Shown: positions 1 to 9,727, counted from the first letter of the stretch. The stretch: 64,000 nucleotides of DNA from Legionella worsleiensis (GCF_001467535.1 NZ_LNZC01000012.1:366379-430378); one strand, 5' to 3'. The notes: generated by a model from the sequence alone, not told the origin. A program made the numbers and translations.

Positions 1-57
1 GCTGAATTTTTCGCACCATTTGTTACCTCACGTCGAGCATGACAAACAACCTCTATT

Positions 58-1060
58 GTAGCCTGGGTGCAGGCTCAAAGAGCCGAAACCCGGGTTTTCA
101 TCTCATAGGATTCTATTGCAGACACTCTCTATGAACTAATTCAAGGCGTTTTACGAAACAAAACAATTGAACTTCTAATAGAGCTCAATATGATTTTGAG
201 ATGTCAATTCACTCGAAGGTGAACCCGGGTTACGGCCTTTCAGGCCTACACCCAGGCTACGCATATGGATTCATCAGCGAGTAGCGAGTAGCCTGGGTGT
301 AGGCTCAAAGAGCCGAAACCCGGGTTTTCATCTCATAGTATTCTATTGCATACGCTCTCTATGAGTTAATTAAAGGTTTATTAGCAAACAAAACGATTGA
401 ACTTTTAATAGAGCTCAATATGATTTTGAGATGTAAATTCACATGAAGGTGAACCCGGGTTACGGCCTTTCAGGCCTTCACCCAGGCTACGCATATGGAT
501 TCATCAGCGAGTAGCCTGGGTGTAGGCTCAAAGAGCCGAAACCCGGGTTTTCATCTCATAGTATTCCAATACATACACTCTCTATGTATTAATTCAAGGC
601 GTTTTACGAAACAAAACAATTGAAGTTCTAATAGAGCTCAATGTAATTTTGAGATGTTAATTCACATGAAGGTGAACCCGGGTTACGGCCTTTCAGGCCT
701 ACACCCAGGCTACGCATATGAATTCATCAGCGAGTAGCGAGTAGCCTGGGTGTAGGCTCAAAGAGCCGAAACCCGGGTTTTCATCTCATAGTATTCCAAT
801 ACATACACTCTCTATGTATTAATTCAAGGCGTATTACGAAACAAACAATTGAAGTTCTAATAGAGCTCAAGGTAATTTTGAGATGTTAATTCACTCGAAG
901 GTGAACCCGGGTTACGGCCTTTCAGGCCTACACCCAGGCTACGCATATGGATTCATCAGCGAGTAGCCTGGGTGTAGGCTCAAAGAGCCGAAACCCGGGT
1001 TTTTATCTCATAGTATTCCATTGCACACCCTCTCTATGAACTAATTCAAGGCATATTACC
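58..1060. repeat. Tandem array of REP/inverted-REP pairs (BIME-like)
   Basis: Four full units (58-260, 288-490, 511-713, 741-942; 202-203 bp) and a fifth partial unit (963 to about 1060) are separated by 20-27 bp spacers starting GCATATG. Each unit opens with GTAG and a hairpin (CCTGGGT, then GGCTC-AAA-GAGCC, then ACCCGGG). It closes with the inverted counterpart ending CCAGGCTAC. A GTAG tetranucleotide before an imperfect palindrome is the known signature of REP elements mobilised by RAYT (TnpA-REP) transposases, and head-to-head pairs are called BIMEs. The central part of about 125 bp is also conserved but carries more substitutions. The fifth unit loses similarity after about 1060, shortly before the effector-like gene. 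No RAYT gene is visible in the window. Bases 1-57 hold nothing I recognise. Confidence 0.85.
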
Positions 1061-1148
1061 AAACACATGAAAGCTGTATTTAAGATATGCAAAGTGATCA
1101 CTATGTTGTATAATTGGTCGATTTGACGCATAGACTAAGGAATCAATT

Positions 1149-4100
1149 ATGCGAAGCAAGCAAAATTTACGTGATCATGCCACGTCACATTCTGTGTCAG
1201 CCTCCACATCCGATACGACTAATAATGCACTATCAAGCTACAATATGACGGCTGATATAACTAATCCTTTTGCTCAGGGTATTGAACTGGAACGAGCCAT
1301 TCATACAAAAGACGTTATAAGAGCTATGGAACTTTTTAATCAGGGTACTCACGTAACTAAAAGGGCTGCAATTGAAGCGGCAAGGCTTATAGTGTTTTTT
1401 CCAATACTACATCATTACCTCGATCTGCAAGAAGATGGTTCCATGCATCCCGACTTTTTTTATGCAGTTTATAAAAATGCTCCTCAAATACCCTCTGAAT
1501 ATTCAGAGACTTGTTTAAAGCTTTACAGATCCCTTATTCAAAAATCGAATCCTGCGGGTGCCAGTCAATTGTTTGCTGAGATTGGTGGCATAACTAACTG
1601 TATTGATATTCCTGTGCTTACTATTTTTCGTGAATTTAAATGGGATCTCTCCTTATTTTCGGTCTCTTATTCAGTAAAATCCATTGAAGTAATCGATTTT
1701 GTTTGGGCTGATTTATCTGTAAGTGAACGAGCGAAAGCGTTTGAGCGTGCTGTTGAATTAAAACATTTATCATGGGTTGAGGAAAAGCTGCTTCAGGGAT
1801 TTCCAATTCCATCCGGGGCTTTAAGCGCAGCATTAAGAAACAATCATAGTGCAATGTTTGATCTTTTAATGCAATACAAGGCCCCCTTTGATCAGTTTAC
1901 TATTGCCGCAGCCGTTATGACAAACGATATTCCTTTAGTAACGAGGTTGCTAGATTTAGGGGCACCTTTAACAGGATACGCACTAAATATTGCGCTCGTC
2001 TGTAATAACGAAACTATGATGAATTTCCTGATCCAAATGGGTGCCAGGCCAAATTCTGATGTGATTAGGACTGCGTTTTACAAAAATTTGTATGACTTGG
2101 GAATTAATCTATTGGAATTATATGGACTAGATAAAACCGTTGATTACCTTTTGGATATCAACCCGGATACAATTTCTGACGAACATCTCGATCGTTTATT
2201 TGCCATCATTTCGAAATGTGATCACTATTCAGCACTGCGCCTGGTAATGTTAGAGCCAGAATCTCGTGCTTTGCATTATTTGAATCGATTTGTTAATGAA
2301 AAACAGGTAACAATTCCTGATCAAGTTTTTTCTTACGCTGCAGAGCAAAATAAGCGCAGCATAATCGATTTTTATTTAAGTCACGTGAAACCCGGTCAGC
2401 GAATTAATATCTGCAAAATCCTTAAGAGTAATAATGACTATGCCATTCAGGCCATAATGAGTATACCTGATTTTAAATTGTATCTAAATGAACAATTTTT
2501 GGTTGCTTATGGCAGTGATCCTGCTCTAGCAGTTTTGCCGGATATGTTTTATCAGAGTTTGCAAAAGGACATACATCCATTTCATGCGGATAAATTTACC
2601 CTACAGGCCATTGAGACAGTCTTTAATGATTTATATGATCTCATCATATATAAAAGAAAATGTGTTAGCCATTTTGAATCAGTTGAAGATTATGCACCGC
2701 TTATCGCTCAATATTTTATGTATGCCCCAAATTATGAACTTAATTTTTGCGACTGGTTTTTGCTCTCAGCATGCATGCGTTCGATCAAAACCGTGCGTTG
2801 GGAAATGATTTTTCCTGAATTTGATCTTCCAGAACCGTTGCAAAATTTATCTCCTTTTGGCTTTGATCCCCAAGTGTATGAACAGCTCCTGGTTATAACA
2901 AGAAAAGCGGCACTTATAGAGGCAGATCCTAATTCGGAGTTGAATGCTTATAAATTGACGGTATTATTCGGCTCTTTTGAACAAGCGCAGCTGTATCTTG
3001 AACATTTTAAAGGGCGCAGACGTCCGGTTCATGATGCGTGTATCTTCGGTTTACCGAATGCTGGAGTATGGGATATTGAATCCTGGCGTAATTTACTCAT
3101 TAACAGTGAGGGTGGTTATTATCGTAAGGTGTTTAATTTTATACCGCTTGCTCCTGTTCTCGAGCGTGTATTTTCTAACCCATTGCCTTCATGGAAATCA
3201 GCAAGAAATCATCTTGACCATCATCCGCATGCACGTTTTAGAACAATGACTGTGGCCAGCTATTATCATTGGCTGGTTCTCGACCGGATGCAAAACCATC
3301 CTGATTATCAGGGACGTTTGCCAGCCATTACTGTTGGTTCATCACGTTCTGTTTCCTCTGCTACCCGACCAGTACGCATGAGTAAACAGGATAGAAAACA
3401 ACAAAATGCACTTGTTTGGGAGGCTTTGCAAGCCTGGATGCCTCAAGATATGGCGTTTTTTGCTGGCAGACAAGGTCCGCCGCCACTTACCGAATTTTTT
3501 AACCGATTGGAACAACAAGCTCGTTTTGACAAAATGACAGCACGTGCGCTAACAGGGATTGTCGTTTCGAAGCTCTATCATACACGCCCTATAGATCCAA
3601 AATATATGGATTATGCTTTTGAATGCGCAGCAGCAGGGGTGTCGGCTCAGGATTTTTTCAAAACATTGTCTATTATTGAGCGGGGCCCAAAACAGGTAAG
3701 CTATATTCCCAAATTCTCCCTTGATGGCAGTCTGATTCACCATGATGAGTATGTTATTGAAACCATGTCCGATATTGATCCCATGATATTTTTGCTGGGA
3801 AAAAAAACAGCGTGTTGTCAAAGTATTAATGGACATTCCAGGGATTGTGTTCTGCATGGGGCTAAAACTCCCTATGGAGGGTTTATCCGGATCATGAAAA
3901 AGAATACCCATAATCCTTGGGTTGCTCAATCCTGGGTGGGTTTAACCAGTAGAAATGAAATTGTTTTTGATTCCATTGAATGGAATAAATGGCATGATGA
4001 ACGCATTATTCTTGCCTTATATGAACTGGCTGCTACCTACATCCTCATGAAAGACCAAAGGATTTGCAAGGTATTGTTTGGCAAGGGTGGAAATACGCCC

Positions 4101-5189
4101 CAAGCCCATAAATACCAGAGCCAAAATGAAGAGCCCGCTCGAATCATAGGCTACAAGGATATTGGATATGATTCGATAAATGAGCGTTTTATCCTTGCCC
4201 AACAAGGGTATTTAAATCCAGCTCTTCATCATGTTTTGCAGTCTGTGCCTCCAGTACATTATTCCTGCGATATGACTGATGACGGTTTTGTTCTTGCAAC
4301 AGGGAAAGACACTTTTGTTAACGAAGGAAAAACACGTCGAGGTCTTAGTTTAAATACACTGTCACGAAATGCCTTTTTTGCGACTCGACCTCAAGTACAT
4401 GCCTTGCTCAAGGCAAATAAGGCAAATCCACTTCTTGAGGAAGGATATTATTCAAAATCCGCTAAAGGTGTTAGAGAACGCATAGGAGAGTATTTTTTGA
4501 CATTTAAAGCTATTGAGGCCATTTGGGCGATGAAAAAAGGTCAAAATCCTGTTTATCAAGATTTTCCTTGCATTCTGGTGGATAACGACAGTGTTCGTGT
4601 CTCAGATTATTTGCGTGATAATCCTCTCAAAAGTGAAGGCCGAGTTGCTATAGGTTTTGTTGATGACATTCATGCCACGGCGGCATACATTGAGTGCATA
4701 GACGGATGTCTTTATGGCCAGATTGTTGACTCGGAACCGGGCGACCTTGACGACAGTTTATTAGCACAAGCCATCCGCCAAGCGTTACCGGGTATTACGC
4801 TTTATATCAATACCGAACGTTTGAAAGTTGACTACTACAGTTGCGCAACCTTTATGATAAAGTCGCTGATGTTTTTTGCCAAACAAGGACATACTCTCTG
4901 GGAGTACGCAAAGCAAGGCAGGCTTCCCCCTGCGTTGCTCAAAATGGCGCAGCGTATTGATTTTTCGAAACTTGATGCCGCTGATTTGAATCAGATCGTC
5001 AGTACTCATAAAAAACAGAGCTTACAACAATATGTTGACCAGCATGAGTGTACTTTTGTCAATAAATCATGGAATGGTGCAGCCATCAGAGCAAAATATC
5101 GCTGGTTAGCAAGGCTTGCAGAAACTCAGAACGATTCCGTTTGTGCCAGTTCAAGCACTACCCATATTGCACGAATGAATTTGCTATGA
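1149..5189 (+). CDS. Giant effector-like protein: ankyrin-like repeats, CCQS domain, YopJ-like catalytic domain
   Basis: Encodes 1346 residues with no signal peptide or membrane segment. Residues about 200-310 look like ankyrin repeats (alternating short helices with L-x-x-G-A-P turns). Residues about 860-985 form an uncharacterised domain with C889-C890-Q-S, a downstream C-x-x-HG, AQ-x-WV and DSIE, which is also present in the gene at 60170. Near the C-terminus H1175, D1194/E1196 and C1232 (context YYSCATFM) have the order and spacing of the catalytic triad of CE-clan enzymes such as YopJ acetyltransferases and Ulp1 proteases. AAGGA lies 7 bp before the ATG, and a TATAAT sits at 1109-1114. 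Size, domain mix and the Dot/Icm setting suggest a translocated effector; this is inference. Acyltransferase versus deubiquitinase/desumoylase activity cannot be decided from sequence. Confidence 0.85.
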   Translation: MRSKQNLRDHATSHSVSASTSDTTNNALSSYNMTADITNPFAQGIELERAIHTKDVIRAMELFNQGTHVTKRAAIEAARLIVFFPILHHYLDLQEDGSMHPDFFYAVYKNAPQIPSEYSETCLKLYRSLIQKSNPAGASQLFAEIGGITNCIDIPVLTIFREFKWDLSLFSVSYSVKSIEVIDFVWADLSVSERAKAFERAVELKHLSWVEEKLLQGFPIPSGALSAALRNNHSAMFDLLMQYKAPFDQFTIAAAVMTNDIPLVTRLLDLGAPLTGYALNIALVCNNETMMNFLIQMGARPNSDVIRTAFYKNLYDLGINLLELYGLDKTVDYLLDINPDTISDEHLDRLFAIISKCDHYSALRLVMLEPESRALHYLNRFVNEKQVTIPDQVFSYAAEQNKRSIIDFYLSHVKPGQRINICKILKSNNDYAIQAIMSIPDFKLYLNEQFLVAYGSDPALAVLPDMFYQSLQKDIHPFHADKFTLQAIETVFNDLYDLIIYKRKCVSHFESVEDYAPLIAQYFMYAPNYELNFCDWFLLSACMRSIKTVRWEMIFPEFDLPEPLQNLSPFGFDPQVYEQLLVITRKAALIEADPNSELNAYKLTVLFGSFEQAQLYLEHFKGRRRPVHDACIFGLPNAGVWDIESWRNLLINSEGGYYRKVFNFIPLAPVLERVFSNPLPSWKSARNHLDHHPHARFRTMTVASYYHWLVLDRMQNHPDYQGRLPAITVGSSRSVSSATRPVRMSKQDRKQQNALVWEALQAWMPQDMAFFAGRQGPPPLTEFFNRLEQQARFDKMTARALTGIVVSKLYHTRPIDPKYMDYAFECAAAGVSAQDFFKTLSIIERGPKQVSYIPKFSLDGSLIHHDEYVIETMSDIDPMIFLLGKKTACCQSINGHSRDCVLHGAKTPYGGFIRIMKKNTHNPWVAQSWVGLTSRNEIVFDSIEWNKWHDERIILALYELAATYILMKDQRICKVLFGKGGNTPQAHKYQSQNEEPARIIGYKDIGYDSINERFILAQQGYLNPALHHVLQSVPPVHYSCDMTDDGFVLATGKDTFVNEGKTRRGLSLNTLSRNAFFATRPQVHALLKANKANPLLEEGYYSKSAKGVRERIGEYFLTFKAIEAIWAMKKGQNPVYQDFPCILVDNDSVRVSDYLRDNPLKSEGRVAIGFVDDIHATAAYIECIDGCLYGQIVDSEPGDLDDSLLAQAIRQALPGITLYINTERLKVDYYSCATFMIKSLMFFAKQGHTLWEYAKQGRLPPALLKMAQRIDFSKLDAADLNQIVSTHKKQSLQQYVDQHECTFVNKSWNGAAIRAKYRWLARLAETQNDSVCASSSTTHIARMNLL

Positions 5190-5265
5190 GGCATTAAAAT
5201 ATCATTGTTCTGTACATGACCAGTTTTGGGCATGTACGGCTTGATGAGCTAGTAAGAGGACGCTA

Positions 5266-5451
5266 TTATTTTTCAGGCTTATCCAGTTTATGCCCATCTA
5301 AAAGGTGCTGGTCTCGCTTGTTTTCTTGTTGTTCTCTTATTTTTTCTTCTTTAGTTCTGCCAAATTTAATGCGATTTTCAACCGCTTTTTTTTCTTTTTT
5401 GGCTTTGTTTTTGGCCTTTCTTTTTTTATTCAAATTAATGAGTTCTGCCAT
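5266..5451 (-). CDS. DUF4169 family small basic protein
   Basis: A 61-residue, very Lys/Arg/Glu-rich protein opening with MAELINLNKKRKAKNKAKKE and containing NRIKFGRTKEEK and LDGHKLD near the end. This matches the DUF4169 pattern as I remember it (MAE-x-INLR-x-x-RK, N-R-x-KFGRTK, LDGH). It is probably one long charged helix. Function is unknown. It converges with the effector-like gene to its left. A longer ORF on the opposite strand across the same bases is a shadow without recognisable features. Confidence 0.7.
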   Translation of the reverse strand: MAELINLNKKRKAKNKAKKEKKAVENRIKFGRTKEEKIREQQENKRDQHLLDGHKLDKPEK

Positions 5452-5623
5452 CGGTACTCTCGTTAAAAGATGTTTTTTTAAATAATGCCAATAAATTTGG
5501 GGTTTATCTATTTGCCCTTTACGTTAGTATATTTTAACTTAAGTTGTACTCAGCGTTAAATGTTTCTATGATACAGCATCAAATCAGCCTTTAGCTTGAA
5601 AATTAAGGATATAGGTAATCGAA

Positions 5624-6823
5624 GTGAACTATTATTTGGCTTCAGGATTATTATTTTTAAACGGATATTTACATGCATCTTTTATAGAGCAGACATTAGG
5701 TGCAGCAGTTGTTAGAGATGCTACTGCTGTTTATTTTAATCCCGGTGCTTTAACGACCATATCAAAACCCCAGCTTATTCTTTTGGGAACCTTGGCACGA
5801 TCGCAGTTTGAATTTACTGGTAGTGTCCAACAAATTCCTTTGGGATTGAGTGAGTCGGGTTCGGTAATGACCCAATCCAAATTTGCCTTACCTTCCATGT
5901 ATGTTAGTTTTCCTATTAACAGCCGCTTTACTGGTGGCTTTGCTGTGGTTGCCAATGATTTTAATAGAGAACTGGATGAACATTCTGTTCTACGTTATGT
6001 TCAACCACGAAATCAAACAAATGCCTTGGATTTAGTGCCTGCGCTTGGTTTTAAAATCAATGAAGTTATCTCTCTGGGAGGTAATCTCAATATAACCTAC
6101 GCTAAATTGGAACAAGAGCCCGTCTCAGGGGGGCCTCGTTTTAATATTCCTGATAGTCAAAGTTACAATAACAGCAAGGCATACAGTTGGGGTGGGGATT
6201 TGGGGGTTTTGGTGCAATTGGCTAAAACAACCACTTTAGGGTTGAATTATCGTAGTGCAGTTACCTATCCTTTTCGTGGAACCAGTACACGATACAATCC
6301 GCAGTTTATTTCTGCAGATAATTTCAATTTTAAATTTTGGACGCCAGCACGAACTGTCATTTCTTTGAGTCATTTTTTTAATGAACATTTGGGTTTTATT
6401 GGTACAGCTCAATACCTGCAATGGGATATTTTTAAAGAAGCGTATATCTACAATTTTGTGACCCAATTGGGGCGCAATTCTTTTATCGTTCCTCAGGCGC
6501 AAGTTAATTATTACTTTCATAACAGTTGGCTACTCACTCTTGGAACCATATATAACGCCTCACCACAATGGAAGGTGCGAGTAGCCGGAACTTATAATCA
6601 GTCGCCTGCAAATGGGCGTTATCAAATAGGCACAGGAGATAGCTTGACTGTCGGTTGTTCCATGGGGTATCAAATGTGGGATAACATGACCGTAGATTTC
6701 AGCTATGGCCATGCTTTTTACCAAAAAGAGCTTATTAATATCAGTGGCGCACAAAATATTATTGAAGGAAGCAATAACGGTTCTCATGATGCGGTATCAT
6801 TAAAACTTACAATAACTGCATAA
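5624..6823 (+). CDS. FadL-type outer membrane transport protein
   Basis: Encodes 399 residues from a GTG start with AGG about 8 bp upstream. The N-terminus is a signal peptide (hydrophobic LASGLLFLNGYLHA) followed by a FadL-like start of the mature protein with the N-P-G/A element (DATAVYFNPGAL) seen in the hatch region. The rest consists of alternating aromatic beta strands and ends in a polar C-terminal strand, as expected for a 14-stranded barrel. FadL family members carry long-chain fatty acids or other hydrophobic compounds across the outer membrane; the substrate here is unknown. It is a single gene ending in a bidirectional terminator. Confidence 0.8.
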   Translation: MNYYLASGLLFLNGYLHASFIEQTLGAAVVRDATAVYFNPGALTTISKPQLILLGTLARSQFEFTGSVQQIPLGLSESGSVMTQSKFALPSMYVSFPINSRFTGGFAVVANDFNRELDEHSVLRYVQPRNQTNALDLVPALGFKINEVISLGGNLNITYAKLEQEPVSGGPRFNIPDSQSYNNSKAYSWGGDLGVLVQLAKTTTLGLNYRSAVTYPFRGTSTRYNPQFISADNFNFKFWTPARTVISLSHFFNEHLGFIGTAQYLQWDIFKEAYIYNFVTQLGRNSFIVPQAQVNYYFHNSWLLTLGTIYNASPQWKVRVAGTYNQSPANGRYQIGTGDSLTVGCSMGYQMWDNMTVDFSYGHAFYQKELINISGAQNIIEGSNNGSHDAVSLKLTITA

Positions 6824-6850
6824 TGCTTATTTATATTCTAAATAAGCATT
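6822..6850. terminator. Bidirectional hairpin between convergent genes
   Basis: A perfect 12-bp stem (AATGCTTATTTA / TAAATAAGCATT) with a 5-base loop overlaps the stop codon of the FadL gene and lies 16 bp past the stop of the SPFH gene on the other strand. It is A/T-rich on both sides, so it could end transcripts from both directions. Confidence 0.7.
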
Positions 6851-6866
6851 GTTCTATGATATTGGC

Positions 6867-7772
6867 TTACTTTTTACTTTTCACGATGCTCATAGCTGTT
6901 GCTACCAATCCGCCGAGATCCGCAAGATTTCCTGGCAGTATCAGCGTGTTACCCTCTTTGGCAACTCGTCCAAAGGCATCTATGTATTGCTCTGCAACTT
7001 TAAAATTTACTGCTTCCATACCCCCGGTAGATTGGATGGCCTGAGCTACTTGGACAATGGCCTGAGCATTGGCTGCTGCTACGGCTTTAATTGCCTCAGC
7101 CTCTCCTTGAGCACGGTTAATGGCGGATTGTTTCTCTCCCTCCGAGCGTTGAATGAATGCCTCTCGTTCGCCAGTAGCAAGATTAATTTGTTCCTGTTTT
7201 CTACCTTCTGAGGCGGCAATTAATGCTCTTTTTTCCCTTTCTGCAGTTATCTGAGCTTGCATGGCATGAATAATTTCCTTGGGAGGGGTTAAGTCCTTGA
7301 TTTCATACCGTAATACTTTGACTCCCCAACTTGTTGCTGCTTCATCCAGTGCGGCAACGACTGCGGCATTGATGTGCTCTCGCTCTTCAAATGTCTTATC
7401 CAGCTCCATTTTGCCTATAACTGAACGCAAAGTAGTTTGGGCTAGTTGGGTTATCGCTAAAACGTAATCACTGGTTCCGTAAGATGCAAGTTTAGGATCT
7501 GTAACCTGGAAATACAAAATACCGTCTACCTGTAATTGTGTGTTGTCCTTGGTAATACAAATCTGACTGGGAACATCAAGCGGCACTTCTTTCAGCATAT
7601 GTTTGTAAGCGACTCTATCAATGAACGGAATAACTACGTTTAATCCGGGTGATAATGCCGCATGAAATTTTCCCAATCGTTCGACTATCCATGAGTTTTG
7701 CTGAGGTACAACTTTAAGCGCAGTAATGATAAAAACAACGGCTACAGCTAAAATTGATAATGCAATTTCCAT
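6867..7772 (-). CDS. SPFH/band 7 membrane protein (QmcA/stomatin-like)
   Basis: A 301-residue protein with one N-terminal membrane segment (IALSILAVAVVFIITALKVV) followed by an SPFH domain beginning VPQQNSWIVERLGKFHAALS. A long coiled coil rich in A, E, Q and R follows (about residues 170-250, including ITAEREKRALIAASEGRKQE), then a short Gly/Leu C-terminal part. Stomatin/QmcA proteins oligomerise on the cytoplasmic face of the inner membrane and act in membrane quality control. It lies 27 bp downstream of an NfeD gene, the usual partner, so the two probably form one operon and one complex. Confidence 0.9.
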   Translation of the reverse strand: MEIALSILAVAVVFIITALKVVPQQNSWIVERLGKFHAALSPGLNVVIPFIDRVAYKHMLKEVPLDVPSQICITKDNTQLQVDGILYFQVTDPKLASYGTSDYVLAITQLAQTTLRSVIGKMELDKTFEEREHINAAVVAALDEAATSWGVKVLRYEIKDLTPPKEIIHAMQAQITAEREKRALIAASEGRKQEQINLATGEREAFIQRSEGEKQSAINRAQGEAEAIKAVAAANAQAIVQVAQAIQSTGGMEAVNFKVAEQYIDAFGRVAKEGNTLILPGNLADLGGLVATAMSIVKSKK

Positions 7773-7799
7773 GATGCCTCCAGTGAGTGATCCTATAAG

Positions 7800-8219
7800 T
7801 TACAGTGGCTTTTTATTGGTTATAACAAGAACAGAGCCACGAACATCCTTGATATAAAAAATGTCTTTATGATTCATTTCTTGAGACTCTGGTTCAGCAT
7901 TCCATTCAGTCCCTCGGTAAAAAACACGTGCCGTGCCATCTTCTTTCCAGGCTAATACTTCTACAGATTGACCCACGTCGAGATTAAAGGGATTTGCCTC
8001 TGCTTGATGGTCGCTTTTCCAGCGATACAAATACATGATGCCGACAATACTCGCTAATGCGGCCAGAGTTAGCTGAGCGGTAAACGCCAGTCCAATAAAG
8101 GCCAGGAATCCACCAACAGCCATCGCAATCGCAAGGATTAATAAATAAAAGGTTCCGGTTGCCATTTCCAGTCCAAGCAAAACTAAAGCCAGTAAAAACC
8201 AGTAAATATAAATTGTCAT
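7800..8219 (-). CDS. NfeD-like membrane protein
   Basis: A 139-residue protein. The first 75 residues hold closely packed hydrophobic helices (IYWFLLALVLLGLEMATG onward), and residues 80-135 form a small OB-fold-type beta domain (VGQSVEVL, GTARVFYRGTEWNA, VRGSVLVI). This is the short NfeD form without the N-terminal serine protease. NfeD proteins pair with SPFH proteins; the SPFH gene follows directly on the same strand. Confidence 0.88.
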   Translation of the reverse strand: MTIYIYWFLLALVLLGLEMATGTFYLLILAIAMAVGGFLAFIGLAFTAQLTLAALASIVGIMYLYRWKSDHQAEANPFNLDVGQSVEVLAWKEDGTARVFYRGTEWNAEPESQEMNHKDIFYIKDVRGSVLVITNKKPL

Positions 8220-8388
8220 GACTGTCCTTTGAAGGTACTAAAGCGTACTGTAGTATCCCCTAAAGAATACGAAGATAGAATCAGTCGCACTTTAGTACGA
8301 CATTATCATTATTATAGAATAATTTATATTAAACGAATGTCTTTGTTCGTCGAATACAATAATGTGTTTTTTAATTCATGGCGAGTCG

Positions 8389-9726
8389 TCAGGTTGGCTT
8401 TTGATAGTGAACTGTGAATACAGGGAGCTCGGTATCCATCTGGGCAATCTGGTAACTGTTGATGCCTTTACGATAATGACGAGCCAGATAGCGAACATTG
8501 ATGAGCACTACTGCCGCTAATACCATAATGATGAGGCTCGGGGAGCTGGGCATTTGAGTAGTTCTTGCCAGATAGTCAGCTAACAGGGGAGGAAGCCCGG
8601 CTGCCAGACTTGCCGAGACCGAGTAGACTATAGAAAGAGCGGTGCATCTGATTTGTAAAGGAAATAACTCAGTCAGAAGAACTGTAGAGACGCTGTAATA
8701 GCACGCACAGGGTACGGAGATAATCAGTTGCATTAAAATAAAATACCCTGTATTGCCATAATTGATAATATGCATAAATGGGTAGGTCATAATCAGCAGT
8801 CCGCTGCTCGCAAAAATCAACATTTTTAAGCGATCTCGCTTGTCTGATAGTCTGCCAAATAGTGGAATCAGAATCGTAACCGCTAACAACGATAACATAT
8901 TGGATTTCATTATCAAATCATGCGGTATATGCGCATATTGAACAGCATGTAAAGGAATATAGAGATAAAAGAAAAATCCTGTTGTAACTGATAAAAATAC
9001 AGAAAAGAAGGCAAAGTAAAACATAAACGGATATCTTTTTACAAAATCAAGCGATTGTTTATATATTTCCTTTGTGGTCGGTTTTTTTCTGTTGGAATAA
9101 TAAATAATATAGGCCAGGCTCTCGGGCATTTTTGCCCGAATTAAAAAACCGATTACGGTGGTTAACAAGGCAAACAAAAAGGGGATTCGCCATAGCTCGT
9201 GAAGATCCGGATTCGTTTTTGAATAGTAGTGAAAAGCTTCCGCAACCAAGCAGGCGATTAGGTATCCCGCTTTAACACCGAAAGAAGACCAGCATCCTCT
9301 AAATCCCCGTTGGCTAGTATCACCACTTTCAACCAGCAGTGAAGATGAGTTTAAGAATTCAGAACCCAGAGCCATACTCTGGATTATTCTGAATGACAAC
9401 AAACAGGCCACTGCCATCATGCCAATTTGATCATAAGCAGGAATGACACCAATAAGTGCTGTAGAAATGCCCATAATCAGTATGGAGGCCATCAGTACAT
9501 TTTTTCGGCCATACAAGTCTGAAAGAAGTCCAAGAAAAAATGCGCCTATAGGTTTAGCCAAATAAGCAATAAAAATAAGGGATAGCATGACAGTTGGCCT
9601 CCCTTTGGTTTCGCCCAGCAAGTTTTGGGAAAGTTCGGCGGATAAGAAATAACAAATGGACATATCGTAAGCCTCTACAATATTTCCCATCAATCCGCCG
9701 AGTATTACTTTATTTTGATGTTTCAT
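8389..9726 (-). CDS. MFS transporter, metabolite:H+ symporter type
   Basis: Encodes 445 residues with about 12 membrane segments. The loop after TM2 carries the MFS signature (GLLSDLYGRKNVLM, residues about 63-76), and TM1 contains GNIVEAYDMSICYFLS, similar to the ProP/ShiA/KgtP metabolite:H+ symporter branch. A second, degenerate signature is GRLSDKRDRLKML after TM8. Substrate unknown. The start follows the stop of the upstream gene by one base, so it is translated from the leftward operon headed by the XRE regulator. Confidence 0.88.
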   Translation of the reverse strand: MKHQNKVILGGLMGNIVEAYDMSICYFLSAELSQNLLGETKGRPTVMLSLIFIAYLAKPIGAFFLGLLSDLYGRKNVLMASILIMGISTALIGVIPAYDQIGMMAVACLLSFRIIQSMALGSEFLNSSSLLVESGDTSQRGFRGCWSSFGVKAGYLIACLVAEAFHYYSKTNPDLHELWRIPFLFALLTTVIGFLIRAKMPESLAYIIYYSNRKKPTTKEIYKQSLDFVKRYPFMFYFAFFSVFLSVTTGFFFYLYIPLHAVQYAHIPHDLIMKSNMLSLLAVTILIPLFGRLSDKRDRLKMLIFASSGLLIMTYPFMHIINYGNTGYFILMQLIISVPCACYYSVSTVLLTELFPLQIRCTALSIVYSVSASLAAGLPPLLADYLARTTQMPSSPSLIIMVLAAVVLINVRYLARHYRKGINSYQIAQMDTELPVFTVHYQKPT

Positions 9727-9727
9727 G

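Noticed and set aside
58-1060. CRISPR array
   Set aside because: Repeats are over 200 bp with inverted ends, and spacers are nearly identical to each other, unlike CRISPR.
5216-5485. Plus-strand ORF of 89 codons
   Set aside because: It is the complement of the DUF4169 gene; its Phe/Leu/Ser-rich translation is typical of a shadow of Lys/Glu-rich coding sequence.
8229-8417. Plus-strand ORF between the NfeD and MFS genes
   Set aside because: A/T-rich, overlaps the MFS end, no family likeness; more likely intergenic sequence.
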